A stretch of DNA of 16,355 nt from JAWXCH01 sp034440595 (lineage in GTDB: Bacteria > Planctomycetota > Planctomycetia > Pirellulales > JALHPA01). Location: NCBI GenBank assembly GCA_034440595.1, contig JAWXCH010000116.1:1-16355 (forward strand), written 5' to 3'. A program made the translations under genes and the position numbers. Under the pieces are notes generated by a model. It made no database searches, was not told the origin of the DNA, and saw only the letters and a program-made list of their open reading frames with translations. Each line of letters opens with the position of its first letter. Positions within the stretch are counted from its first letter, which is position 1. Below are positions 1 through 6,393 of the stretch, piece by piece.

Positions 1-95
1 CCTTCACAGGAACGCAGTTACGTTCAGTTACGGAGTACAAACCTTACCCCGACAGGGACTTCCACCCTGCTGATTCAATTCACTTGCAAACGCAC
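1..95 (-). mobile_element. Possible 5' end of a group II intron, continuing beyond the window
   Basis: Read on the minus strand, a GTGCG begins at 95, which matches the GUGYG 5' boundary of group II introns. It is followed by a hairpin at 69-53 (CAGGG, loop TGGAAGT, CCCTG) that resembles the GGGTGNAAGTCCC hairpin I recall from domain I of bacterial group II introns. Further in are a GGGGTAAGG stretch and two copies of CAGTTACG (15-22 and 25-32). Just upstream on the same strand, four bases away, is a perfect 8-bp hairpin (118-100). Class C group II introns are known to insert after such hairpins. No reverse transcriptase, domain V or 3' end can be seen, because the element would run off the window. 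A second GTGCG at 132-128 makes the boundary ambiguous. This rests on motif resemblance only and could be coincidence. Confidence 0.33.
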
Positions 96-99
96 TAGT

Positions 100-118
100 C
101 ATCTTGCTCCGCAAGATG
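100..118. repeat. Triloop palindrome, CATCTTGC stem
   Basis: CATCTTGCTCCGCAAGATG is a perfect 8-bp stem with loop TCC. It shares the inner TGC-TCC-GCA core with the minus-strand reading of the palindrome at 184-202, while the outer stem bases differ. That suggests two members of one hairpin family rather than chance. It lies between rph and the possible intron boundary at 95. There is no T-run on either side, so it is not a classical terminator. Confidence 0.75.
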
Positions 119-183
119 GTGAACCAGCGCACGATCAACCTGTAGTGCAACCGATTAATCGTTAACAGTGTTGCACGCTGTTT

Positions 184-202
184 CCTCATGCGGAGCATGA
201 GG
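184..202. repeat. Triloop palindrome downstream of rph, with a partial second copy
   Basis: CCTCATGCGGAGCATGAGG is a perfect 8-bp stem with loop GGA, 23 bases past the rph stop codon. A 13-base piece, GCATGAGGACTAC (195-207), is repeated with one mismatch at 214-226 and reaches the first base of the rph stop codon on the plus strand (CTA, 226-228). No T-run follows on the minus strand, so rho-independent termination is not supported. RNA 3'-end protection or a mobile palindrome is possible. Confidence 0.75.
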
Positions 203-225
203 ACTACATTCGCGCATGAGGACTG

Positions 226-945
226 CTAAAACGGCCAGCGATCTCCTAGCGCCCCCTGCTGCATTTTCGAGATCGAAAGAATACCTCCACGTGCCAGCTT
301 AACCAGCGCAGCCAGTTCGTCCTCGCTGAACGTTTCCTCTTCGCCAGTCCCTTGCACTTCAACGAATCGACCATCGCCGGTCATCACGACATTCATGTCG
401 ACTGTGGCCGCATAGTCCTCACGATAATCCAAGTCCAGCACGGGCACTCCATCGACAATCCCAACACTAATCGCCGCGACGCTCTGCCTCAATGGATAGG
501 TTTCAAAAGGCCCCAGCGTGGCCAGAGCATCCACCACTGCGACCAGCGCGCCAGTGATACTGGCGGTTCGCGTGCCGCCGTCTGCCTCTAGCACATCACA
601 GTCCACCAAAATCGATCGTTCCCCTAGTGCCGCCAGGTCGGTCACCGCACGCAAGGAACGGCCGATCAGGCGTTGAATCTCGGTCGTTCGCCCGTCGGTT
701 TTTCCATCGCGCTCGCGCCGCTTGCGAGGGGTCGTACTCCCCGGCAGCATGTTGTACTCGGCCGTCATCCAACCACGACCTTTACCCACCATCCAATCGG
801 GAACTTTATTCTCGACCGAGGCCGTGCAGAGCACGCGCGTGCCACCCGCTTCGACCAGCACGCTGCCGGCGCTAGTGCGTGTAAAACCACGTGTGAGAGT
901 TAACGGGCGAAGCTGATTGACCAAACGACCATCGTGACGCGACAT
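226..945 (-). CDS. rph: Ribonuclease PH
   Basis: RNase PH is a phosphate-dependent 3'-5' exoribonuclease that trims tRNA 3' ends by phosphorolysis and normally works as a hexamer. The 239 residues from the chosen ATG match the family length (about 238). Visible motifs are RPLTLTRGFT near 13-22, GRTTEIQRLIGRSLRAV at 85-101, the acidic DCDV at 115-118, and the phosphate-binding GGTRTASITGA at 123-133. The frame is open to an ATG at 990, but the ATG at 945 gives the usual N-terminus (MSRHDGR then LRPL) and has AAGG about 8 bases upstream. The gene follows argF on the same strand after a gap of roughly 120 bases and is probably not functionally tied to it. The TAG stop abuts a palindromic repeat. 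Confidence 0.95.
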   Translation of the reverse strand: MSRHDGRLVNQLRPLTLTRGFTRTSAGSVLVEAGGTRVLCTASVENKVPDWMVGKGRGWMTAEYNMLPGSTTPRKRRERDGKTDGRTTEIQRLIGRSLRAVTDLAALGERSILVDCDVLEADGGTRTASITGALVAVVDALATLGPFETYPLRQSVAAISVGIVDGVPVLDLDYREDYAATVDMNVVMTGDGRFVEVQGTGEEETFSEDELAALVKLARGGILSISKMQQGALGDRWPF

Positions 946-1042
946 GTGCGGAACCTTGCAGGATGTGGCTTGCTTCATGCGCGATAGCAATCGAAGCGAC
1001 GGCCTGGAAAAGCAACTTTGATAAATGCGATAGCCGACTATT

Positions 1043-1067
1043 TACGGCACTGGGACGGTGCCTGCTA
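1043..1067. repeat. Palindromic repeat carrying the argF stop codon
   Basis: On the minus strand the argF stop codon TAG (1067-1065) runs directly into CAGGCACCGTCCCAGTGCC. This folds as GGCAC, a 7-base loop, and GTGCC (1062-1046). I recall similar TAGCAGGCAC...GTGCC palindromes scattered in planctomycete intergenic DNA, but this was not searched. The following bases, GTAAATAG, are not a T-run, so it is not a typical intrinsic terminator. Confidence 0.55.
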
Positions 1068-1478
1068 CATTTGACTGGCCAATAACCAGGCCAACACCCC
1101 TTTTTGCAGATGCATCCGATTGCCGGCCTGCGGGACCACCACGCTTCGCGGGCCGTCCATGACTTCGTCGGTCACTTCCTCGCCACGATGTGCGGGCAGG
1201 CAATGCATGAAGTAAGCGTCCGGGGCGATCTTCATGAGTTGCTGATTGACCTGATATTTGGCAAAGTCCTTGCGGCGTTTTTCCGACTCGGACTCCTGCC
1301 CCATACTGGCCCAGACATCGGTGTAGACCGCCACGGCCCCCTTCACCGCTTCGCGTGGGTCCGTGGTCACGGCATAGTCCAGGTTTGGAATCTGCTTTTT
1401 CAATGCATCAATATAGGCGGCATCGAACTGATATCCCTCGGGCGTCCCCATTACAAACCGCATTCCAATAGCCCGCAC
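1065..1478 (-). CDS. argF: Ornithine carbamoyltransferase, C-terminal part of a frameshifted gene
   Basis: This frame holds the ornithine-binding half of ornithine carbamoyltransferase. It carries DVWASMG, the SMG loop that contacts ornithine, and HCLPAHRGEE with the HCLP motif. Only the part from GMRFVMG onward is family-like. The first five residues after the nominal start at 1478 are out-of-frame reading, and there is no independent start signal. Adding one G to the GG at 1465-1466 (minus-strand TTGGAATG to TTGGGAATG) joins this frame to the upstream one as ...ACGLLGMRFVMGTP, giving about 304 residues, a normal length. If the frameshift is real, neither half would be an active enzyme. Confidence 0.85.
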   Translation of the reverse strand: MRAIGMRFVMGTPEGYQFDAAYIDALKKQIPNLDYAVTTDPREAVKGAVAVYTDVWASMGQESESEKRRKDFAKYQVNQQLMKIAPDAYFMHCLPAHRGEEVTDEVMDGPRSVVVPQAGNRMHLQKGVLAWLLASQM

Positions 1479-1978
1479 GCCTCTAGCAAACTGCGCGAGA
1501 CGTTGTTGGCATCACCAATAAACGCCAGTGTCAGGCCGTTCAATCGGCCAACCAGCTCTTTTAGCGTGAACAGATCGGCCAGCGCCTGACACGGATGGGC
1601 GTAGTCGGTCAGCCCGTTGATCACCGAACAGTCGGAATACTTGGCCAGTTCGGTGGCCGTCTCGTGCCGAAATGCGCGGACAACGATGACATCGACATAC
1701 TGACTCAGCACACGGCCAAAGTCGGCCATGCTCTCGCGCGAATTAAATCCGACATCGTTACCAAGAAACAGGCTGCTACCGCCGAGATGGATCATGCCGG
1801 CTTCAAAACTGACGCGCGTTCGTAGCGACGGCTTTTCAAACAGCAGCGCCATCACGCGCCCTGGCAACAGCGGTTCGCGCAGCCCTTGTAAAGTTTTGGA
1901 CTTTAGATCTTCGGTGATCACGAAGATCCGATCAATCTCAGAGGCCTGCAAGTCGGTAATCGAAACGAGATGTCGCAT
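1451..1978 (-). CDS. argF: Ornithine carbamoyltransferase, N-terminal part of a frameshifted gene
   Basis: ArgF condenses ornithine with carbamoyl phosphate to give citrulline in arginine synthesis, in the cytoplasm as a trimer. This half carries the carbamoyl-phosphate site: FEKPSLRTR (the SxRTR motif at 51-55) and HPCQ at 128-131. It then runs through LAFIGDANNVSRSLLEACGLL into a premature stop. The start, MRHLVSITDL, is typical of the family, but no clear Shine-Dalgarno site precedes the ATG at 1978. The HPCQ motif here, with HCLP and SMG in the other half, favours ornithine carbamoyltransferase over the aspartate enzyme. It follows argD by 87 bases, with a terminator-like hairpin between them. 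Confidence 0.88.
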   Translation of the reverse strand: MRHLVSITDLQASEIDRIFVITEDLKSKTLQGLREPLLPGRVMALLFEKPSLRTRVSFEAGMIHLGGSSLFLGNDVGFNSRESMADFGRVLSQYVDVIVVRAFRHETATELAKYSDCSVINGLTDYAHPCQALADLFTLKELVGRLNGLTLAFIGDANNVSRSLLEACGLLECGL

Positions 1979-2011
1979 GAACGCAGGGAATCAAAAATGG
2001 TAACGAAAAAC

Positions 2012-2032
2012 AAAAAACCGCGAGACCGCGGT
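2012..2032 (-). terminator. Rho-independent terminator or attenuator between argD and argF
   Basis: On the minus strand ACCGCG, loop GTCT, CGCGGT is followed by a run of T, then G and more T (arms 2032-2027 and 2022-2017, T-run from 2017). It begins 33 bases after the argD stop and ends before argF. A 6-bp GC-rich stem with a U-tract fits an intrinsic terminator. Because argF has no obvious promoter in the remaining bases, partial read-through or attenuation is possible. Confidence 0.65.
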
Positions 2033-2065
2033 ACAAATGGACCCATCACGCAGAGCGGTTGACCG

Positions 2066-3271
2066 TCAGCTACTTACGGTTGTGTTCTTGAGCACGTCGC
2101 TCAGAATATCCAAGCCGGAGTGTGCCTGCTCAATCGATAAATTCATGGCCGGTAGTAACCGCAACACTACCCCTTGCGTGCAATTAATCAACAACTGACG
2201 TTCCAGACAGGCCTGCACAACTGGTGCCCCTTGAATGGTCAGTTCAACTCCGATCATCACACCCAGCACGCGCACTTCGCGAATCAGATCGCATTCCGAT
2301 TGCAGTGCCAGCAGACGCTCCTTGAATACGGCCTCGAGCACCTTGGTGTGCGGCAGCAATTGATCCTGATCGATCATTTCCAACGCCGCAATGCCGGCTC
2401 TTGCAGCGATCGGGTTACCCCCAAACGTCGCTGCGTGCATCCCTGGCCGCAAGCTCGGGGCAATCTTGGCCGTGGTCAGCATTGCACCGCCAGCAATTCC
2501 GCCGCACAGCGACTTGGCCAACGTCATTACATCCGGCGTCACACCAAAGTGCTGATACGCAAACCACTCGCCCGTTCGACCGCAACCGGTCTGCACTTCG
2601 TCAAAGATCAACAGCAGTTGGTGCTCATCGCACAGCTTTCGCAGGCCGTGCAAAAACTCCCGGTCGGGAATCTGCACTCCCCCTTCCCCTTGAATCGGCT
2701 CCAGCATAATCGCGGCCGTCTCGGCATCGATCAGCTTCGTTACCGCCTCCAGATCGTTGTACGGGGCATACACAAAGCCAGCCATCAACGGGCCTAAGCC
2801 TTCGTGATACTTGGGCTGCGCAGTGGCCGCGGTGGCACCCAACGTCCGGCCATGAAAGCCGCCGCGAAACGTGATGATCTTGTATCGCTGAGGAGGTGTG
2901 TGCAGCCGCGCCAGCTTAATGGCGGCCTCGTTGGCCTCGGTACCCGAATTGCAAAAGAAGGCCTGCCCGCCAAAACTGCGATCGGACAAGGCCTGTGCCC
3001 ATTGCCCTTGGGCTTCGGTGTACCAGGTATTCGGCACATGGATCAGCGTGGCAACTTGTTGCTGCACGGCGCGCACAATCGGTTCAGGACAATGGCCCAA
3101 CAGATTGCATCCCCAGCCAGGAAAGAAATCGAGATAACGGTTCCCCTCTGCGTCCCAGACATACGAACCTTCGCCACGCACCAGCGCCACGGGATATCGC
3201 CCGTAATTTGGTACGACGTACTTCTTGAAGAGATCGATGATTTCAGTCGAGCTAGCTGCTGCAGTGGCCAC
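2066..3271 (-). CDS. argD: Acetylornithine aminotransferase
   Basis: ArgD is a PLP enzyme that uses glutamate to aminate N-acetylglutamate 5-semialdehyde to N-acetylornithine. The 401 residues are the normal length for a class III aminotransferase. Visible features are SGTEANEAAIKLAR (109-122), GGFHGRT (137-143), the DEVQTGCGRTG block with the PLP-contacting Asp (224-234), and the Schiff-base lysine in LAKSLCGG (K253). The start is a GTG at 3271, with AAAGGA about 12 bases upstream. Class III aminotransferases overlap in specificity (succinylornithine, GABA, ornithine), but the position directly between argB and argF supports ArgD. The gap from argB is about 70 bases, which fits co-transcription. 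Confidence 0.93.
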   Translation of the reverse strand: MATAAASSTEIIDLFKKYVVPNYGRYPVALVRGEGSYVWDAEGNRYLDFFPGWGCNLLGHCPEPIVRAVQQQVATLIHVPNTWYTEAQGQWAQALSDRSFGGQAFFCNSGTEANEAAIKLARLHTPPQRYKIITFRGGFHGRTLGATAATAQPKYHEGLGPLMAGFVYAPYNDLEAVTKLIDAETAAIMLEPIQGEGGVQIPDREFLHGLRKLCDEHQLLLIFDEVQTGCGRTGEWFAYQHFGVTPDVMTLAKSLCGGIAGGAMLTTAKIAPSLRPGMHAATFGGNPIAARAGIAALEMIDQDQLLPHTKVLEAVFKERLLALQSECDLIREVRVLGVMIGVELTIQGAPVVQACLERQLLINCTQGVVLRLLPAMNLSIEQAHSGLDILSDVLKNTTVSS

Positions 3272-3342
3272 GCAAATTCAATCCTTTGCAACAAGAAAAA
3301 AAGCGACCCCTACGAACTGAAACGACAATGAACAACGATTCA

Positions 3343-4239
3343 TCAACTGTCACGCAGCATTTCGGTCCCGACCCCCTGGTTAGTGTAAATTTCCAAGAGC
3401 AACGAATGTCGCAAGCGACCATCAATGATGTGAATCTTGCGGACTCCCTTTTCCAGCGTTTCCAAGCATCCTTCGACCTTGGGAATCATGCCCGACTCAA
3501 TCTCTCCGCTGGCAATCATCGCGCGTGCCTGACTGGCGGTGAGCGAATGGATCAATGTGTCTGGATCATCTTTCTTGCGGCGCACTCCGTTGACATCGCT
3601 GAGAAAAACCAGTTTTTCTGCACCTAGGGCCTGGGCCACCGCAGTCGCCGCCGTGTCGGCGTTCACATTCAGTTTCTCACCATCTGGACCAAGTGCCATT
3701 GAAGGAATCACTGGCACCTGATCGGCATAGCAAAGATTCTCAATCGTTGTGCGGTCGACGCGCGTCACACGCCCGACATGCCCTAAATCGATCGACTCAC
3801 CATTCGGGCCATCTAGCGCCATACGCTCGCCAAACAGCACATTCGTCGTGCGAAAATTGAGCGGCATGGAGCGACCGCCGAACTCCTCGATCCGTCCGGC
3901 GATATGTTCGTTGGTCTCGTACGCCAGAACTTGCTCGACAATGTCGCGCGTCGTGTCGTCCGTATAGCGGCGGCCCTGTATGAATCGCGGGATCAAACCG
4001 GCGGCGTCCATCGCTCGCGATATGGCCGCTCCCCCACCATGCACCACCACCACACGCATCCCGACCGTTTCCAGAAACACGATATCGATCAGCAGGTGCC
4101 GCAGCGCGTCGGCAGATTCCATCACGCTGCCACCTAGCTTGATGACGGTCACCCGATCGCGAAACCGCCGAATCCAACCCATGGCCTCGATCAGGACGTC
4201 GGCTTTTTCAATAGCATGCTGATGCGAAATTTCGAGCAA
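3343..4239 (-). CDS. argB: Acetylglutamate kinase
   Basis: ArgB phosphorylates N-acetylglutamate with ATP, often the controlled step of arginine synthesis. The 298 residues fit the amino-acid kinase fold. Visible motifs are IKLGGSVM (33-40, phosphate loop lysine), VVVVHGGGAAI (63-73), the substrate region NVNADTAATAVAQALGAEKL, and LSDVNGV. The C-terminal GMIPKVEGCLETLEKGV block holds the conserved lysine. The best start is a TTG at 4239, seven bases after a clear GGAG. An ATG in frame lies at 4182 but would remove an N-terminal helix seen in many homologues. It is the first gene of the arg cluster, about 70 bases downstream of the predicted transcription start. Arginine feedback sensitivity cannot be judged from sequence alone. 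Confidence 0.94.
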   Translation of the reverse strand: MLEISHQHAIEKADVLIEAMGWIRRFRDRVTVIKLGGSVMESADALRHLLIDIVFLETVGMRVVVVHGGGAAISRAMDAAGLIPRFIQGRRYTDDTTRDIVEQVLAYETNEHIAGRIEEFGGRSMPLNFRTTNVLFGERMALDGPNGESIDLGHVGRVTRVDRTTIENLCYADQVPVIPSMALGPDGEKLNVNADTAATAVAQALGAEKLVFLSDVNGVRRKKDDPDTLIHSLTASQARAMIASGEIESGMIPKVEGCLETLEKGVRKIHIIDGRLRHSLLLEIYTNQGVGTEMLRDS

Positions 4240-4288
4240 CGGTCATCTCCGGTGCGAATTGGGCAAAACGTTGGCGAGCGGTACTTAA

Positions 4289-4306
4289 TCCCGACCAGGA
4301 ATCGGG
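4289..4306 (-). promoter_or_regulatory. Hairpin in the argB leader
   Basis: On the minus strand CCCGATTCCTGGTCGGG (4305-4289) forms a 5-bp stem with a 7-base loop, only a few bases after the predicted argB transcription start near 4310. It could stabilise the leader or be an operator. No known arginine riboswitch or leader peptide was recognised. Confidence 0.35.
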
Positions 4307-4316
4307 AAAACTAATC

Positions 4317-4344
4317 ATTTTAAGCGTTTGATGATACGTGTCAA
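4317..4344 (-). promoter_or_regulatory. Sigma-70-type promoter for argB
   Basis: On the minus strand TTGACA (4344-4339), a 16-base spacer and TAAAAT (4322-4317) match the -35 consensus 6 of 6 and the -10 consensus 5 of 6. It points at argB with a predicted leader of about 70 bases. The -10 overlaps a weak dyad, AAAA then 7 bases then TTTT (4319-4305), which could be a repressor site, but it is not a convincing ARG box. Confidence 0.7.
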
Positions 4345-4450
4345 TCGGCCATTGTCTTCGGGCTAGTGTGGGAGCAGTCCTGTCGAGGAGCGACGCGGGA
4401 TGGTAACCTGCCAAAACAGCTAACACCTTACAAAAGCGAAACACCAATCC

Positions 4451-4681
4451 ATGACTTTGCCAACCACAGACACCGATGCTCGGCTAACAAAACTGGAAAC
4501 CGAACTGATGTTCGTCCAGCGTTTGCTGGAAGACCTCAATCAGGTCGTCATTGCTCAGCAGCAGCGGATCGAGCAGCAGGAAAACGAGCTAAAACGCCTG
4601 CGCGGCACGGTCACCGGCTTGGGGGACGCCATGTCAGAACCGCCACGGCGTCTGGAAGACGACAAACCGCCACACTACTGA
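4451..4681 (+). CDS. slyX: SlyX family protein
   Basis: This is a 76-residue protein with a coiled-coil body from about 10 to 55 (LTKLETELMFVQRLLEDL then a Gln/Glu-rich heptad region) and the typical SlyX C-terminal ending PPHY. Length and layout match the family (E. coli SlyX is 72 residues). The family has no firmly established biochemical role. It stands alone on the plus strand, divergent from argB (211 bases apart) and convergent with gltD (33 bases between stops), so it is probably its own transcript. No Shine-Dalgarno site is visible before the ATG. No terminator is visible in the short convergent gap. Confidence 0.88.
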   Translation: MTLPTTDTDARLTKLETELMFVQRLLEDLNQVVIAQQQRIEQQENELKRLRGTVTGLGDAMSEPPRRLEDDKPPHY

Positions 4682-4714
4682 GATCCAACTCTCGGCCATT
4701 TGCACGCTACAGCG

Positions 4715-6202
4715 TTATTTCCAGGCAAAATCACCCGCATTCAAGCTCGGCAGGTTGGTCACACCCATAAGGTGCTTGTCGACGCAGCGCGCCGCCTCAC
4801 GACCTTCTTGAATGGCCCAAACCACCAGCGACTGTCCGCGCCGCAGATCGCCGGCGGCAAACACGCCCGGCAAGCTCGTATGATACTCGGCATTCGTCTT
4901 CACATTGCCACGCGGGTCCATTTCCAATCCCAGGTCCGCAATTGGACCCTTCTTTTCTGGACCGACAAAGCCCATCGCCAGCAGTGCCAATTGACATGGC
5001 CAAACCTCCTCCGTCCCTGGAATCTCTTTCATGACGTGCCGCCCGGACTCGTCCTTGCCCCATTCAATGCGAACAGTCAGCAAGCTCTCGACGTGGCCGT
5101 TGGCATCGCCACGGAATTCCTTGGTCAGAATGCTGAACTCGCGGCGGCAGCCTTCTTCGTGCGAAGTACTGGTCCGCATAATCACCGGCCAGAGCGGCCA
5201 CGGGGTACTCTCCGGGCGCTGATTCGCTCGTGGGTACGAACCGACATCGGGTGGCTGCGGCAACAATTCAAACTGCGTCAGGCTCTTGCAGCCGTGGCGG
5301 TTGCTGGTTCCGTCACAGTCGCTTCCGGTGTCGCCACCTCCAATGACCACCACATCCTTGCCTGTCGCCAGGATCTGATTCTCCAAAACGTCTCCCTGGT
5401 TCACCTTGTTCTGTAGAGGAAGGAACTCCATCGCAAAATGAATTCCCTTCAGATCGCGACCAGGAATCGGCAGGTCGCGACCATGCGTCGCACCGCCGCA
5501 CAGCACGATCGCGTCGAATTCGTCACGCAACTGCTGCGTTGGAATGTCGGTGCCGATGTTTGCATTGCAGCGGAATTCAACACCCTCTTCCGTCATCTGA
5601 TCGATGCGGCGCAGTACACGCCATTTTTCCAGCTTGAAATCGGGAATACCGTACATCAACAGTCCGCCCGGTCGATCGGCTCGCTCAAACACGGTCACCT
5701 GATGGCCCGCACGATTGAGCTGCTGAGCCGCCGCTAGTCCCGCCGGACCAGAACCGATAATCGCCACACTCTTGCCGGTCCGCGTCAGCGGAGGCTCGGG
5801 CTTGATCCAGCCTTCATCAAAGCCACGATCGGCAATCGACATTTCGATCTGTTTGATCGCGACCGGGTCTTCATTGATCCCCAAAACGCAAGCCGATTCG
5901 CACGGAGCCGGACAAACCCGTCCGGTGAATTCTGGAAAGTTGTTCGTGGCATGCAAGCGGTCGAGCGCCTCTTGCCACTGATCGCGATAAACCAGGTCAT
6001 TGAAATCTGGAATGATATTCCCCAACGGGCAGCCCGTATGGCAAAACGGAACACCGCAATCCATGCAGCGCGCACCCTGCGTGCGCAGTTCCTCCGCCGG
6101 CAGCACAGTCAGAAACTCATTGAAGTGTTTCAGACGTTCGGCGACTGGCTGCTTGCCGCTGATCTTGCGTTGGTGTTTTAAAAATCCGCGAATATCACCC
6201 AT
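4715..6202 (-). CDS. gltD: Glutamate synthase, small (beta) subunit
   Basis: GltD supplies electrons from NADPH to GltB through FAD and iron-sulfur clusters. The 495 residues are close to the usual length. An N-terminal cysteine set (C46, C49, C54, C58 in RCMDCGVPFCHTGCP) and a second one (C97, C101, C105 in RVCPAPCESAC) form the cluster-binding region. The FAD site is IIGSGPAGLAAA (148-159) and the NADPH site is VVIGGGDTGSD (285-295). Near the C-terminus, GVFAAGDLRRGQSLVVWAIQEGREAA is the FAD-contacting end. The ATG at 6202 has GGGAAG just upstream. It lies about 180 bases after gltB on the same strand, with repeats filling that gap. A dihydropyrimidine dehydrogenase-type paralogue is possible in principle, but adjacency to gltB settles the call. 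Confidence 0.95.
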   Translation of the reverse strand: MGDIRGFLKHQRKISGKQPVAERLKHFNEFLTVLPAEELRTQGARCMDCGVPFCHTGCPLGNIIPDFNDLVYRDQWQEALDRLHATNNFPEFTGRVCPAPCESACVLGINEDPVAIKQIEMSIADRGFDEGWIKPEPPLTRTGKSVAIIGSGPAGLAAAQQLNRAGHQVTVFERADRPGGLLMYGIPDFKLEKWRVLRRIDQMTEEGVEFRCNANIGTDIPTQQLRDEFDAIVLCGGATHGRDLPIPGRDLKGIHFAMEFLPLQNKVNQGDVLENQILATGKDVVVIGGGDTGSDCDGTSNRHGCKSLTQFELLPQPPDVGSYPRANQRPESTPWPLWPVIMRTSTSHEEGCRREFSILTKEFRGDANGHVESLLTVRIEWGKDESGRHVMKEIPGTEEVWPCQLALLAMGFVGPEKKGPIADLGLEMDPRGNVKTNAEYHTSLPGVFAAGDLRRGQSLVVWAIQEGREAARCVDKHLMGVTNLPSLNAGDFAWK

Positions 6203-6260
6203 GACTTCCCTCTAAATCGACTGAACTGATACGACTATGTTTTATTATTGACTTCTCGTG

Positions 6261-6393
6261 TGCCACTGGCTGTGCCAGTGCTTTTGGCGCGATGCCGTCC
6301 CACACTAACCCGACGCGCCAGCGAGGAAAATTGCCGAACGGCGCTGCGCCTCGCTGGCGCTTCGGGTTAGTATGCCACTGGCTATGCCGGTGC
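6261..6393. repeat. Composite repeat between gltB and gltD
   Basis: Two 21-base direct copies (6261-6281 and 6373-6393, two mismatches) flank a large inverted repeat (6305-6370). Each flanking copy is itself a triloop hairpin: CACTGGC, TGT, GCCAGTG at 6264-6280, and a one-mismatch version with loop TAT at 6376-6392. The inner element has 22-base arms (6305-6326 and 6349-6370) differing at one position, around a 22-base centre that contains GCCG-AA-CGGC. Translated, the inner element reads TNPTRQRG on the plus strand and TNPKRQRG on the minus strand, a pattern I know from many spurious planctomycete ORFs. The distal flanking copy overlaps the gltB stop codon. It resembles a non-autonomous palindromic element. 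Confidence 0.85.

Noticed and set aside
946..990. Longer N-terminus of rph from the ATG at 990
   Set aside because: The extra 15 residues are absent from the usual RNase PH start, and the ATG at 945 has the better ribosome binding site.
1460..1470. Programmed -1 frameshift in argF
   Set aside because: TTGGAATG has no slippery heptamer and no such mechanism is known for argF.
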